DNA of 64,000 bases from Ferrimonas lipolytica (GCF_012295575.1 NZ_CP051180.1:1178001-1242000); one strand, 5' to 3'. Positions 16,809 to 27,028 are shown, counted from the stretch's first letter. Made by a program: numbers and translations. Notes: generated from the letters alone by a model not told the origin.

Positions 16809-17456
16809 TTACAGAGCCTTTTTTGCCATCTCTAATTGTTGTAAGGCAATAACGGCTTGGGTGCGGTTGCGAACCCCAAGTTTGCGAAAAATGGCGGTTG
16901 CGTGAGCTTTAATTGTGGCTTCAGATACCTCAAGATCGTAGGCGATCTGTTTATTGAGCAGCCCTTCGGCAAACATCTGCAACACCTTATATTGCTGTGG
17001 TGTTAGTTCAGCTAAGCGATTACCTACGTCATCACTCTCGCTTGTTAAGTCTTGTTCAGACAGGTTTGCTGGAATATAAGTTTCACCATCAAGCACTTGT
17101 TGAATGGCGGCGGCAAACTCCGCAGGTGGGGCGGACTTAGGGATGAAACCCTGACCATCGTACTTAAGCGTTTTACTGATGGTGGTAGTGTCTTCGTGGG
17201 CAGAGATAACCACAACCGGTACTGCGGGGTAATGGCTACGAAGATGAATGAGGGTGGAGTAGCCGTGGCTGTCAGGCATCTCTAGATCAAGTAATACCAA
17301 ATCGATGTCGTGCTGTGACAGGATGGTTTCCAACACTGCGGCACCGTCGGCTTCGAGCCAAGTGGCTTCCATTTGGCTATTCAACGCCTGTTTTAGGGCG
17401 CTGCGAAACAGCGGATGGTCGTCGGCAATTACGATATTAAGTGCAGTGCTGTCCAT
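16809..17456 (-). CDS. NarL/LuxR-family response regulator, CrbR-like
   Basis: 215 residues. The receiver domain has the acidic pair in IVIADDHPLF, phospho-acceptor Asp in LVLLDLEMPDSHG and Lys in GFIPKS. The C-terminal LuxR-type helix-turn-helix reads LTPQQYKVLQMFAEGLLNKQ followed by SEATIKAHATAIFRKLGVRNRTQAV, the form typical of regulators paired with PutP-fused kinases (CrbR, ErbR types). The CrbS-like kinase at the left end of the window is the natural candidate partner, although 13 kb away. It should activate acetate-type carbon use if the analogy holds. No acs gene is visible here. Confidence 0.85.
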   Translation of the reverse strand: MDSTALNIVIADDHPLFRSALKQALNSQMEATWLEADGAAVLETILSQHDIDLVLLDLEMPDSHGYSTLIHLRSHYPAVPVVVISAHEDTTTISKTLKYDGQGFIPKSAPPAEFAAAIQQVLDGETYIPANLSEQDLTSESDDVGNRLAELTPQQYKVLQMFAEGLLNKQIAYDLEVSEATIKAHATAIFRKLGVRNRTQAVIALQQLEMAKKAL

Positions 17457-17508
17457 CTATCTCATTCTTTAGTAAGTGACTCGTACCACTATAAAAAACT
17501 AAATTGAG

Positions 17509-17540
17509 ACAAAAGTCACCCCAACCTTGGATTGGGGTGA
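17509..17540 (-). terminator. Intrinsic terminator of aroH
   Basis: TCACCCCAA (17516-17524) pairs with TTGGGGTGA (17532-17540). On the minus strand it is followed by CTTTTGTCTC. It lies 16 bp past the aroH stop. Confidence 0.75.
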
Positions 17541-17555
17541 GAAACGTTGTGTTTT

Positions 17556-18614
17556 TTAACGGTTACGACGAGCTTGTACTGCTTTGGCGAGTTTACGCAA
17601 TAACTGTTCTGAGTCGTCCCAGTTAAGGCAGCCATCGGTAATGCTTTGGCCAAAGGTCAGTGGCTTACCTGGTTCAACACTCTGCTGACCAGCAACTAAG
17701 AAGCTCTCTGCCATTACACCGCCAATTTGATCGCCGTGGGGTTGGCTCATCTGTTCGATGATGTCATCCGCAACTAATAGCTGACGCTGGTGTTGCTTTA
17801 AGCTGTTGCCATGAGAGAAGTCGACAACCAGTTTGGAGATAACGCCGCTGTTGGCCAAGCGTTCGCTGGCGTCAATAACGTATTCCGCTTGATAGTTCGG
17901 CTGTTTACCACCGCGCAGGATTACGTGACCAAATGGATTACCATGGGTGCGGTATACGCTCATCTGACCATCTTTATCTGGCGAATAGAAGATGTGTGGT
18001 TCGCGGGCGGCACGAGCAGCATCAATGGCGATCTTCATGTTGCCGTCGGTGCCGTTCTTGAAACCAACTGGACAGGACAGGGCCGAAGCCATCTCGCGAT
18101 GGATCTGGCTTTCGGTGGTACGAGCACCAATGGCTCCCCAAGTCACCAAGTCAGCGATGTACTGACCATTGACCATATCGAGGAACTCGGTAGCGATTGG
18201 TAGGTTCATCTCAGTGATGTCTACCAACAGTTTACGCGCTAAGCGCAGGCCTTTGTTGGCACTGAAGCTGCCGTCCAGATCGGGGTCGGAAATCAGGCCT
18301 TTCCAACCAACAATGGTACGCGGCTTTTCGAAGTACACTCGCATAACGATCTGCAGGTCGTCTTTTAGCTCTTGCTGTAGTTCAGCCAGCTTTTCAGCGT
18401 AAGCGATAGCCGCACTGGTATCGTGAATCGAACAGGGGCCGATAATCACTACCAGACGGTCATCTTGGCCGCCTAAAATGGATTCAACATCGCGGCGGGC
18501 TTGAACAAGATTGTCTGCAGCTACGGTGCTCAATGGGTATTCTGCGGCCAGCTCAGCCGGAGAAATTACCTTCGACAACAGTGTTGTGCGAAGTTCATCT
18601 GTTTTTATGGTCAT
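17556..18614 (-). CDS. aroH: 3-deoxy-7-phosphoheptulonate synthase (DAHP synthase, AroH-like)
   Basis: 352 residues; condenses phosphoenolpyruvate and erythrose-4-phosphate, the first step of the shikimate pathway. Class I DAHP synthase motifs are plain: VVIIGPCSIHD, MRVYFEKPRT, GWKGLISDPDLDGS, GARTTESQIHREMASALSCP, KNGTDG and VDFSHGN. The N-terminus (TDELRTTLLSKVISPAELAAEYP) and internal segments (ATEFLDMV, GVMAESFL) match the tryptophan-sensitive AroH isoenzyme better than AroF or AroG, so Trp feedback is expected. ATG 18614 follows GGAAG; an upstream open extension of 43 codons is rejected because it does not resemble the family. The upstream neighbour ppsR/ppsA makes PEP, the substrate. 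Confidence 0.92.
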   Translation of the reverse strand: MTIKTDELRTTLLSKVISPAELAAEYPLSTVAADNLVQARRDVESILGGQDDRLVVIIGPCSIHDTSAAIAYAEKLAELQQELKDDLQIVMRVYFEKPRTIVGWKGLISDPDLDGSFSANKGLRLARKLLVDITEMNLPIATEFLDMVNGQYIADLVTWGAIGARTTESQIHREMASALSCPVGFKNGTDGNMKIAIDAARAAREPHIFYSPDKDGQMSVYRTHGNPFGHVILRGGKQPNYQAEYVIDASERLANSGVISKLVVDFSHGNSLKQHQRQLLVADDIIEQMSQPHGDQIGGVMAESFLVAGQQSVEPGKPLTFGQSITDGCLNWDDSEQLLRKLAKAVQARRNR

Positions 18615-18636
18615 GCGCTTCCAACGGGACAACTGG

Positions 18637-18654
18637 AAAACCGCCAATGGGCGG
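18637..18654 (-). promoter_or_regulatory. Small GC hairpin in the aroH leader
   Basis: CCGCC (18641-18645) pairs with GGCGG (18650-18654) around a 4-base loop. On the minus strand it is followed by TTTTCC, about 25 bases before the start codon. It resembles a short terminator or attenuator; a leader peptide with Trp codons was not found. Confidence 0.35.
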
Positions 18655-18767
18655 CAAATTGGCATGAGTATACCGAATTTGGCGTCGATGTGGCGGATCG
18701 AATTGTGAGGTAATGCAGGTCTGTTGCTTATCTGTGCAATCAACAGACCATAAGCGAGGGTTTCGGG

Positions 18768-19580
18768 TTAGAACATCTTACGTTCAAGCTTGGTTTCCGA
18801 CAGGATCTTGGTGGCGATCTCTTCAACGGAATGGAAGGTGGTATTTAGAAATGGAATACGCTGTTTCTTGAATAACATCTCTACCTCTTTTACTTCCATC
18901 CGGCATTGGCGCAACGACGCATAGGTACTGCCAGCTAAGCGTTGATTACGGATTTCGTGCAAACGCATAGGATCAATGGTGAGACCGAACAGTTTATGTT
19001 TGTGCTTCATTAGCTCAGTAGGCAGCTTCAATTCATCCATGTCTTCAGCAATAAATGGGTAGTTAGCGGCTTTTACGCCAAACTGCATCGACAAGTAGAG
19101 ACTCGACGGCGTTTTGCCACAGCGTGACACTCCCACCAAAATGACATCAGCCTGATCCAGATTCTTCATCGAGATACCGTCGTCGTTATCCATCGCAAAA
19201 TGGATAGCGTCGATACGATCGTTGTAAGAAGCGTTGTCAATTGAGTGGGTTCTGTGTGTTTTAGGGTCGGATTTAATCCCTAACTGTTGTTCAAGCGGAG
19301 CCACGAACGTATTTAGAAAGTCGTAATCTAATCCTTCCGAGGAGTAAATAATGCTACGTATCTCTGGATTAACAATCGAATGAAATACGAGAGGTCGCTC
19401 TCCTGTGGTAATAAAACAGTCATTAAGCTGCTTTTTAACATCTTCTGCTTTTGCCGTTGTCTCCACAAAAGGGATGGTTGTTTGTTCAAATTCTATGGGA
19501 AATTGTGACAAAACAGCGTGACCAAACACCTCTGCAGTGATTGCCGTGCCATCCGAAATGTAAAACACTTTACGTCCCAT
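18768..19580 (-). CDS. ppsR: PEP synthase regulatory kinase/pyrophosphorylase
   Basis: 270 residues of the DUF299 family. PpsR inactivates PEP synthase by ADP-dependent phosphorylation of a Thr next to the catalytic His and reactivates it by phosphate-dependent dephosphorylation. The P-loop-like motif [15 protein letters not shown] is present, as are the N-terminal [21 protein letters not shown] and [14 protein letters not shown]-type segments. Normal family length. It is divergent from ppsA, its target, across a 142-bp gap, the usual arrangement. Confidence 0.95.
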   Translation of the reverse strand: MGRKVFYISDGTAITAEVFGHAVLSQFPIEFEQTTIPFVETTAKAEDVKKQLNDCFITTGERPLVFHSIVNPEIRSIIYSSEGLDYDFLNTFVAPLEQQLGIKSDPKTHRTHSIDNASYNDRIDAIHFAMDNDDGISMKNLDQADVILVGVSRCGKTPSSLYLSMQFGVKAANYPFIAEDMDELKLPTELMKHKHKLFGLTIDPMRLHEIRNQRLAGSTYASLRQCRMEVKEVEMLFKKQRIPFLNTTFHSVEEIATKILSETKLERKMF

Positions 19581-19722
19581 AACTACCTCTTCGTGGATAA
19601 TGTAGTAATAAAATTACAAATAAAATTAGTCATTTACCGTTGCTTCAACGTCAGTGTAAAATGCCGACGCCCCTACTGGAAGGGGGTTTATAATTAAAAA
19701 CCGAGGTTGTGAGGATAGAACT

Positions 19723-22098
19723 GTGACCCAATATGTACTCTGGTATCAGGAACTTGGTATGAACGACGTCAACCGAGTTGGCGGAAAGAATGCCTCGTTG
19801 GGCGAAATGATCAGTAACCTAGCAAACGCAGGTGTGCAGGTGCCGGGTGGTTTTGCTACTACTTCAGATGCTTTTAACGAATTTTTAGAACAAAGTGGCC
19901 TGAACGAAAAAATCTACACAGTTCTCGATAAGCTTGATGTCGATGACGTGAATGCGCTTGCCGAAGCTGGTAAGAACATTCGTCAGTGGATTATCGATAC
20001 ACCTTTCCAAGGCGACTTGAACCGCGCCATTGAAGAATCTTACGCTGAACTTTCTGCTGACGGTAGCGAAGAGGTTTCATTTGCGGTTCGTTCATCTGCT
20101 ACTGCTGAAGATATGCCTGATGCATCCTTCGCTGGTCAGCAAGAGACTTTCCTAAACGTTCGTGGCATCGCCGCTGTAAAGCTTGCTATTCACCACGTAT
20201 ACGCTTCCCTATTTAATGACCGCGCCATCTCTTACCGCGTTCACCAAGGCTACGATCACCGCGGTGTCGCGTTGTCCGCAGGTGTACAGCGCATGGTTCG
20301 CTCTGACAAATCATCTTCAGGTGTGTTGTTCTCAATTGATACCGAATCTGGCTTCGAAGACGTAGTGTTTATCACTTCGGCATACGGCTTGGGCGAGATG
20401 GTTGTTCAAGGCGCGGTTAACCCTGATGAATTCTACGTTCATAAGCCAACCATGGCGCAGGGGCACAACTCCATTGTTCGTCGTAACCTCGGTTCTAAGC
20501 TGATCCAAATGGTTTACTCCGGTGACGAAGCCCACGGCAAGCAAGTTGAGATCATCGACGTTCCTACTGAGATGACCAGCAAATTCTCTATCACCGACGA
20601 AGAGGTGATGGAACTGGCTAAGCAAGCGGTAATCATCGAGAAGCACTACGGTCGTCCAATGGACATCGAGTGGGCTAAAGATGGCTTAGACGGCAAACTG
20701 TACATCGTACAGGCTCGTCCAGAGACCGTTCGCTCTAATGAAGACGCGCAGGTTATTGAGCGCTTTAACCTTGCCAACCGTTCTAATGTACTGATTGAAG
20801 GCCGCGCAATTGGCCATAAGATTGGTGCTGGTACCGCTAAGGTTCTGGATTCTATCGAGCAGATGGACTTGATCCAGCCAGGCGATGTTCTGGTTACCGA
20901 CATGACTGACCCAGATTGGGAACCAATCATGAAGCGTGCTGCAGCTATCGTTACTAACCGTGGTGGCCGTACCTGTCACGCTGCAATTATCGCCCGCGAA
21001 TTGGGCATTCCTGCAGTAGTAGGTTGTGGTGATGCAACCAGCGTTATCGCGAATGGCCAAGAGGTTACTGTTTCTTGTTCTGAAGGTGATACTGGCTTTA
21101 TCTACGACAGCAAGCTTGAGTTTGACGTGACAGAGTCTCGCGTTGATAGCCTGCCTGAACTGTCAATGAAGATCATGATGAACGTGGGTAACCCAGATCG
21201 TGCTTTCGATTTCGGTCGTTTACCAAACGAAGGCATCGGCTTAGCCCGCCTTGAGTTCATTATCAACCGTATGATTGGTGTGCACCCGAAAGCGTTGTTG
21301 AACCTCGAAGATCAGGATGCATCAACCAAAGCTGAAATTGCAGAGATGATGCAGGGCTACGATAACCCGCGTGAGTTCTACATCGCTCGTTTGGCTGAAG
21401 GTGTGGCTACTCTGGCGGCATCGGTATACCCGAAACGCATTATCGTTCGTATGTCTGACTTTAAGTCAAACGAATACGCTAACTTGGTTGGCGGTGATCG
21501 CTACGAGCCAGAAGAAGAGAACCCAATGTTGGGCTTCCGTGGTGCGGGCCGTTACATCGACGATAGCTTCCGCGATTGTTTCGCTCTTGAGTGTGAAGCG
21601 ATTAAGCGCGTTCGTTACGAGATGGGCCTTACCAACGTTGAGATGATGATCCCGTTCGTTCGTACCGTTGGCGAAGCTGAGCAAGTTATTGCTGAGATGG
21701 CTAAGAACGGTCTCAAGCGTGGCGAGAATGGTCTGAAAGTGCAGATGATGTGTGAACTGCCATCAAACGCATTGCTGGCGGATCAGTTCTTGGATCACTT
21801 CGATGGCTTCTCTATCGGTTCTAACGACATGACTCAGCTTACTCTGGGTCTAGATCGCGACTCCGGTATCATTAGCCACCTGTTTGATGAGCGTGACGAA
21901 GCAGTCAAGGCACTGCTGTCTATGGCTATCAAAGCGTGTAAGGCGCGTGATAAATACGTTGGGATCTGTGGTCAGGGGCCTTCCGATCACGAAGATTTTG
22001 CTCAGTGGTTGGCGGAAGAGGGTATCGATTCGGTCTCCTTGAACCCAGATACTGTGGTTGATACCTGGTTGTACTTGGGTAAAAAATTAGCAAAATAA
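19723..22098 (+). CDS. ppsA: Phosphoenolpyruvate synthase
   Basis: 791 residues; converts pyruvate, ATP and water to PEP, AMP and phosphate for gluconeogenesis. Domains in order: N-terminal ATP-binding domain ([30 protein letters not shown]), swivelling phosphohistidine domain ([15 protein letters not shown], His about residue 419, with the regulated Thr two residues before), and C-terminal PEP/pyruvate TIM barrel ([42 protein letters not shown] with the catalytic Cys). GTG at 19723 follows GAGGATAG. Codon use is that of a strongly expressed gene. A strong terminator follows. Confidence 0.97.
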   Translation: MTQYVLWYQELGMNDVNRVGGKNASLGEMISNLANAGVQVPGGFATTSDAFNEFLEQSGLNEKIYTVLDKLDVDDVNALAEAGKNIRQWIIDTPFQGDLNRAIEESYAELSADGSEEVSFAVRSSATAEDMPDASFAGQQETFLNVRGIAAVKLAIHHVYASLFNDRAISYRVHQGYDHRGVALSAGVQRMVRSDKSSSGVLFSIDTESGFEDVVFITSAYGLGEMVVQGAVNPDEFYVHKPTMAQGHNSIVRRNLGSKLIQMVYSGDEAHGKQVEIIDVPTEMTSKFSITDEEVMELAKQAVIIEKHYGRPMDIEWAKDGLDGKLYIVQARPETVRSNEDAQVIERFNLANRSNVLIEGRAIGHKIGAGTAKVLDSIEQMDLIQPGDVLVTDMTDPDWEPIMKRAAAIVTNRGGRTCHAAIIARELGIPAVVGCGDATSVIANGQEVTVSCSEGDTGFIYDSKLEFDVTESRVDSLPELSMKIMMNVGNPDRAFDFGRLPNEGIGLARLEFIINRMIGVHPKALLNLEDQDASTKAEIAEMMQGYDNPREFYIARLAEGVATLAASVYPKRIIVRMSDFKSNEYANLVGGDRYEPEEENPMLGFRGAGRYIDDSFRDCFALECEAIKRVRYEMGLTNVEMMIPFVRTVGEAEQVIAEMAKNGLKRGENGLKVQMMCELPSNALLADQFLDHFDGFSIGSNDMTQLTLGLDRDSGIISHLFDERDEAVKALLSMAIKACKARDKYVGICGQGPSDHEDFAQWLAEEGIDSVSLNPDTVVDTWLYLGKKLAK

Positions 22099-22131
22099 GC
22101 TAATCAGATAACCTAATAAAAACACATCCGA

Positions 22132-22164
22132 AAGAAGCCGCTGCTAAAGCGGCTTCTTTTTTTT
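22132..22164 (+). terminator. Intrinsic terminator of ppsA
   Basis: AAGAAGCCGC (22132-22141) pairs perfectly with GCGGCTTCTT (22149-22158) and runs into eight T residues. Confidence 0.93.
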
Positions 22165-22286
22165 ATGCTAGTGCAACTTAGATCGCAGATTCGATCCATG
22201 CCATCTTGTTTGTTGGCAGCGGATCCGCCACGGTTACTAATACCAACTGTGTTAGGTTCTAACTCGTGGCTCTACAAGGACTTTTT

Positions 22287-25200
22287 ATGCTGCCCGCACT
22301 GCACCCAGAGGCATCTGTTGCCGCCGATTACCAACAATTTCTTACCGCACTGAAGGGGGCTGGTTTTAGGGGCGATATTGAAACGCGCTATGGCCACCGT
22401 ATCAACTACGCCACTGATAACAGTATCTACCAGCTGTTACCGCAAGCGATCATCAGTCCAAAGACCGTTGCAGATCTGCAGGTAGCACTGCAACTTGCTT
22501 CTAGCAGTGTGCAATATCAACAGCTTAGTTTTAGCCCCCGCGGTGGCGGCACCGGTACCAACGGCCAAGCACTGAATACCGGTATCATTGTCGATACTGC
22601 CCGTTATCTGACTAAGGTCGATGTTGTTGAGCCAAGCGCAAAGACTGCGGTAGTGCAATGCGGGGTTATTAAAGACGCGCTTAATGATGAGTTACGGCCT
22701 CACGGACTGTTTTTCTCGCCAGATCTCTCCACCTCAAATCGCGCCACCATTGGTGGGATGATCAGCACCGACGCCTCTGGTGCTGGCTCACTGGTGTACG
22801 GAAAGACCTCCGATCATGTGTTGGGCATTACCGCAGTGCTCGATGACGGTTCATTGTTGGAGACCGCACCGTGGGATGCCGAGGCGCGAGCCAAATTGAC
22901 CGGCCGTGGCCGTCAACTTGCGCAAGATATCTTGGCGCTGTGCCAGCAGAAACAGGAGCAGATCGAGTCCCGTTTTCCGAAGTTAAACCGCTTTCTTACC
23001 GGTTACGATCTTAAGCACTGCTACGATCCACAAACCGATATTCTCGATCTTACCCGCTTGCTTTGCGGTGCTGAAGGCACCTTGGGTTTCGTTGTTGCAG
23101 CGCGGTTGGATCTCACCGATATTCCGGTGCAACGGGTGTTGGTTAATATTCAATATGACAGTTTCGATAGTGCACTACGCGATGCGCCGTCACTGGTTGA
23201 AGCAAATGCTACTGTGGTTGAAACCATCGATGCCACAGTTCTTGGCTTAGCTAAGCAAGATATCATTTGGCATAACGTTGCCGCTTTAGTTGAGCCTGAA
23301 CAAACAGACAGTCGTTTTGATGGCATCAATATGGTTGAGTTTGCTGGTAGCGAAGAAGATGTTGCAGCCGGTGTTGATGCCTTGCTAGCGCGATTAGATA
23401 CCAAACCTAGCTCGATTCTTGGTTATAAGGTTTGTCGCGATCTGGTTAGCATTGGCCGAGTGTATGGCATGCGCAAGAAGGCCGTTGGTTTGCTTGCTGC
23501 AGCTAAGGGCAGTCGTAAACCGATAGCCTTTGCCGAGGACACTGCAGTACCACCGGAGAAGTTGGCCGACTTTATCGCTGAATTTCGTACTATTTTGGAT
23601 AGAGAAAAGCTCAACTACGGCATGTTCGGTCACGTTGACGCAGGGGTACTGCACGTTCGCCCTGCGCTGGATATGGCGGATCCCGCCGATGAACAACTGC
23701 TGTATCGGCTCTCTGATGAGGTGGCAGCTTTAACCCAAAAGTATGGCGGTTTGATGTGGGGGGAGCACGGCCGCGGTATTCGTTCGAAATATGGTCCGGA
23801 TGTGTTTGGTGAGCTGTTTGATGACTTGCGCCAGATTAAGGCGTGGTTTGACCCTCATAATAAACTCAACCCCGGCAAGATCTGTACACCACTGGGCAGC
23901 GACGACCAACTGTTGCCGTTGCAAACCAAAAGCCGCGGTGCATTTAACCGTCAGATCAGCCCCCACAGCCGTGAAGAGTATGAGCGCGCCATTCGCTGTA
24001 ACGGTAATGGTTTGTGCTTCAACTACCAAAAACAATCGCCGATGTGTCCGTCATACATGGCCAGTGGCGACCGAGTTGAAAGCCCTAAAGGGCGCGCTGA
24101 TCTGATGCGGGAATGGTTGCGATTACTAGCAGAGCAGGGCATCGACTTAAGCCAATACCCACCCAAGCCAGCAAGTGTGTGGGAGCGAACCAAGAACAGT
24201 TACCGCAACGGCGACGACTTTTCTCACGAAGTCTATGCGGGAATGCAAAGCTGCCTAGCCTGCAAAGCGTGTTCAGGAGCCTGCCCAGTTAAAGTGGATA
24301 TCCCAACCTTGCGGGCAGAATTTCTTCACCACTACTACGGCCGTTATCTCCGTCCAGCCAAAGATTACTTGGTTGCAGGCTTAGAAGACACCTTGCCGCT
24401 GCAATCGAAGATGCCGAAGTTGGTTAATGCGTTAAGCCAGAACGCTATTGCTGTAAGCGTAATTAAGCTGTTGTTCGGTTATGTCGATGCGCCAGCACTG
24501 TCGGTGCCGACCTTGCAACAACGAGCACCAAGCCAACCACAGAGCATTAAGCAGCTCGAGCAGCAACTGCATCGTCTCAATGAGCAAGAGCGCGCTAACA
24601 CCGTGTTGTTGGTGCAGGATCCCTTTACCAGCCACTATGATGCGCTGGTGGTGGAGCAAGCATTACACCTGCTGAGCAAATTAGGGTTTAATGCGATTTT
24701 GGTGCCGTACTTAGCTCATGGTAAGCCGCAACATATTAAAGGTTTCACTAACCTGTTTAAGAAGACCGCTACTCGAACCACTGAGGTGCTCAACCGATTA
24801 ACGACCTACGGTGTGCCGATGGTGGGTATTGATCCAGCGATGGTGCTGACTTATCAAGACGAGTACGTTGAATCGCTTGGGATTAAGGCGATCAAATTTG
24901 AAGTACAGTTATTAGCGCCGTTTTTACTTAGCCACCTATCACGCTGGCAAGCTGTGCCTACATCCGGCAAGAAGTTTCGCTTGATGGGCCATTGTACAGA
25001 AAGCAGTGTTAGACCGCAGGGTGCTGCAGAGTGGCAAAAGTTGATGAGTCATTTTGGTGCCGAGCTTAACCTTGTTAGTGTTGGCTGTTGTGGTATGGCT
25101 GGGACCTACGGCCATGAGGTTGCCAACCTTGAGATATCCAAGCAGCTGTATCAGATGCACTGGTCCGGGCCCTTGTATCAAGGCGATGGTGAAGCTTTAG

Positions 25201-25292
25201 TGAGTGGCTATTCATGTCGTAGCCAAGTTAAACGTTTGGACAAACGGCAGATGCGCCATCCGCTGCAAGCGTTGTTGGATCTGGTTGAGTAG
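22287..25292 (+). CDS. ydiJ: YdiJ-type FAD-binding and 4Fe-4S oxidoreductase
   Basis: About 1001 residues. The N-terminal FAD_binding_4 domain shows TPRG-like SFSPRGGGTGTNGQALN and LSTSNRATIGGMISTDASG. A FAD-oxidase C domain (YGMFGHVDAGVLHVRPALDM; WGEHGRGIRSKYGP; FDPHNKLNPGKIC) follows. The C-terminal third holds Fe-S ligands: CNGNGLCFNYQKQSPMCPS, and CLACKACSGACPVKVD, then CCG-type motifs (GHCTES, GCCGMAGTYGHE). Length and motifs match E. coli YdiJ, a D-2-hydroxyacid (D-2-hydroxyglutarate or D-lactate type) dehydrogenase. ATG at 22287 follows AAGGA; seven further upstream codons are not needed. The nearby downstream DUF1285 gene may be cotranscribed. Confidence 0.88.
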   Translation: MLPALHPEASVAADYQQFLTALKGAGFRGDIETRYGHRINYATDNSIYQLLPQAIISPKTVADLQVALQLASSSVQYQQLSFSPRGGGTGTNGQALNTGIIVDTARYLTKVDVVEPSAKTAVVQCGVIKDALNDELRPHGLFFSPDLSTSNRATIGGMISTDASGAGSLVYGKTSDHVLGITAVLDDGSLLETAPWDAEARAKLTGRGRQLAQDILALCQQKQEQIESRFPKLNRFLTGYDLKHCYDPQTDILDLTRLLCGAEGTLGFVVAARLDLTDIPVQRVLVNIQYDSFDSALRDAPSLVEANATVVETIDATVLGLAKQDIIWHNVAALVEPEQTDSRFDGINMVEFAGSEEDVAAGVDALLARLDTKPSSILGYKVCRDLVSIGRVYGMRKKAVGLLAAAKGSRKPIAFAEDTAVPPEKLADFIAEFRTILDREKLNYGMFGHVDAGVLHVRPALDMADPADEQLLYRLSDEVAALTQKYGGLMWGEHGRGIRSKYGPDVFGELFDDLRQIKAWFDPHNKLNPGKICTPLGSDDQLLPLQTKSRGAFNRQISPHSREEYERAIRCNGNGLCFNYQKQSPMCPSYMASGDRVESPKGRADLMREWLRLLAEQGIDLSQYPPKPASVWERTKNSYRNGDDFSHEVYAGMQSCLACKACSGACPVKVDIPTLRAEFLHHYYGRYLRPAKDYLVAGLEDTLPLQSKMPKLVNALSQNAIAVSVIKLLFGYVDAPALSVPTLQQRAPSQPQSIKQLEQQLHRLNEQERANTVLLVQDPFTSHYDALVVEQALHLLSKLGFNAILVPYLAHGKPQHIKGFTNLFKKTATRTTEVLNRLTTYGVPMVGIDPAMVLTYQDEYVESLGIKAIKFEVQLLAPFLLSHLSRWQAVPTSGKKFRLMGHCTESSVRPQGAAEWQKLMSHFGAELNLVSVGCCGMAGTYGHEVANLEISKQLYQMHWSGPLYQGDGEALVSGYSCRSQVKRLDKRQMRHPLQALLDLVE

Positions 25293-25322
25293 CTATTCAA
25301 CGCAGAGATTGGAGGCAGAGTC

Positions 25323-25826
25323 ATGTTAGAGCGTCTGATTACCCAAGTAGGCGAACACCCGAAGCTGGAACTGTGGCAACCACCACTGTGTGGTGATATC
25401 GACATTCGCATTGATCGGGAAGGGCAGTGGCACTGTCAAGGAACGCCGTTCAACCGCGACCGCATGGTGCGCCTGTTCGCCAGTGTGCTGCGGCGAGAAC
25501 AAGATGGCGATTACTATTTGGTAACCCCAGTAGAGAAGTGGCGCCTACAGGTCGATGATCTGCCATTTGTGTTAACACAGCTGCACAGTGATGACCACGG
25601 TTCGACCTTGTCAGGGCCGTTGGGTATTGAGTGTAAGGTGAATTCAGATCATCCATGGCAACTCATTGATGGCATCCCAGCGGTTAGATTATGGCACGGC
25701 AACTGGGCCAGGTTGAGCCGGCCGCTATACTATCAACTAGCGGATAAAGCGTTATCTAGAGGTAACGAGCTTGGAATTGAACTGGCTGGTCAGTGGTGTG
25801 TTTTAGGCCTGCAAGACGCCTGTTAG
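25323..25826 (+). CDS. DUF1285 family protein
   Basis: 167 residues: PPLCGDIDIRIDREGQWHCQGTPFNR near the N-terminus, YYLVTPVEKWRLQVDDLPFV in the middle and RLWHGNWARLSRPLYYQL near the end, the signature segments of DUF1285. No signal peptide or membrane segment. It begins 30 bp after ydiJ with GGAGGCAGAGTC before the ATG, so it is likely cotranscribed. Function unknown. Confidence 0.8.
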   Translation: MLERLITQVGEHPKLELWQPPLCGDIDIRIDREGQWHCQGTPFNRDRMVRLFASVLRREQDGDYYLVTPVEKWRLQVDDLPFVLTQLHSDDHGSTLSGPLGIECKVNSDHPWQLIDGIPAVRLWHGNWARLSRPLYYQLADKALSRGNELGIELAGQWCVLGLQDAC

Positions 25827-25980
25827 TGCTTTGCTACAGCATTACGCCAAGGAACTGAACGTCAACGAGTCTGGTTGAAGGTTGCTGGAGGTAACACCAT
25901 TTTTATGGCGCTAACTTTGTGAGCTGACTCTCGTTGTTGATGCTCATTCAATGCGATTAGTTGCGGATTTTGTAATCCAC

Positions 25981-26027
25981 CATAAGCTGGTCTCGAATGA
26001 ATCAAGATAATCTGAGACCAGCTTATG
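25981..26027. promoter_or_regulatory. 14-bp inverted repeat covering the LysR-regulator start codon
   Basis: CATAAGCTGGTCTC (25981-25994) is repeated inverted as GAGACCAGCTTATG (26014-26027), 19 bases apart and without mismatch. The final ATG of the right arm is the proposed start codon of the LysR gene. It may be an autoregulatory operator or an mRNA hairpin that hides the start. Confidence 0.65.
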
Positions 26028-26972
26028 TTAAGTAGCGCCATCTTGTCGTCTATGTTCTGCTTTGCCAGTGCTGCACGCCACCTAAGTTTTACCAAGGCAG
26101 CAGAGGAACTCCATCTCACTCAAAGTGCGGTTAGTCACCGTATAAAAAAGTTGGAAGAGCAACTTGGCTTTAAGTTGTTTCTGCGTTTTAACCGACGCTT
26201 GCAGCTCACTGATCAAGGCCAAGGCTTGTTGGCTGTATTGGATAGCTCCTTAGGTGATCTTGACGGTGCCATTCGCGACCTGCGCCAACAGGAGTTCACC
26301 TCCAGCGTACGTATTGCGGTTCCCCACAGTTTTGCTCGCTGCTGGTTGGCAGAACGCTTGGGCGATCTGCACAGTAAATATCCGAAAATGACACTGCAGG
26401 TTCGTGCCCAGAGCCGCACCACCGATTTTCAGAACGAGAAGGTCGATGTAGCGGTGTATTACGACACCCCTGCGCGGTTACACCTGCATCAGCAGGTGCT
26501 GTTTGGTGAGACCTTGGTGCCAGTGTGTAGTAAAGAGTACGCTGAGGAGCATAACCTGTGGCAAAACCCAGAAGCCTTGGCAAATTGCCTGTTACTCCAT
26601 GACGAAAGCGCATGGCGTGGTGCGGCTAATTATGATGAATGGACCTACTGGGCCAAAGAGGCGGGGTTAACCTCACTAAATGTTACCCATGGTTTTATCT
26701 TCAACCGGTCAGACCTTGCCTATCGTGCTGCGATGTCTGGTCAAGGGGTTGCATTGGGGCGGTGGCAAATGGTCGCGCCGCAGGTAGAGAAGGGTAACTT
26801 GGTGGTGCCGATTGACGCCTTTGTGCCATCGCAACAATCTTACCTAACGGTTTGCCATCCAGATCGCCGTGATGTACCGGCAATCAAAGCGATGTTTGAT
26901 TGGCTGGCATTCCAAGCGGAACAGAGCCAAGAGCTGATGATGAAACACAAACAGTTGCTGAGTTTTAGCTAA
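26025..26972 (+). CDS. LysR-family regulator, DsdC/GcvA-like
   Basis: 315 residues. The N-terminal winged helix reads FASAARHLSFTKAAEELHLTQ followed by SAVSHRIKKLEEQLG, and the effector domain contains SFARCWLAERLGDLHSKYP, LLHDESAW, and FNRSDLAYRAAMSGQGVALGR. These segments match DsdC and, more distantly, GcvA. DsdC activates D-serine deaminase, but no dsdA or transporter lies beside this gene, so the target is unknown. Starting at the ATG inside the inverted repeat keeps the full first helix; the next in-frame ATG (26052) would remove it. No Shine-Dalgarno sequence is obvious at 26025, which fits translational control by the hairpin. Confidence 0.82.
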   Translation: MLSSAILSSMFCFASAARHLSFTKAAEELHLTQSAVSHRIKKLEEQLGFKLFLRFNRRLQLTDQGQGLLAVLDSSLGDLDGAIRDLRQQEFTSSVRIAVPHSFARCWLAERLGDLHSKYPKMTLQVRAQSRTTDFQNEKVDVAVYYDTPARLHLHQQVLFGETLVPVCSKEYAEEHNLWQNPEALANCLLLHDESAWRGAANYDEWTYWAKEAGLTSLNVTHGFIFNRSDLAYRAAMSGQGVALGRWQMVAPQVEKGNLVVPIDAFVPSQQSYLTVCHPDRRDVPAIKAMFDWLAFQAEQSQELMMKHKQLLSFS

Positions 26973-26997
26973 CAACGAGCTTCGAGTAAGACACGGA

Positions 26998-27028
26998 AAC
27001 GCCGCTGGTTATGCCAGCGGCGTTTTTT
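26998..27028 (+). terminator. Intrinsic terminator of the LysR gene
   Basis: AACGCCGCTGG (26998-27008) pairs perfectly with CCAGCGGCGTT (27014-27024) and continues into TTTTT. Confidence 0.93.

Noticed and set aside
18615-18743. 43-codon N-terminal extension of aroH
   Set aside because: Not similar to the family; GGAAG before ATG 18614 and AroH alignment support the shorter form.
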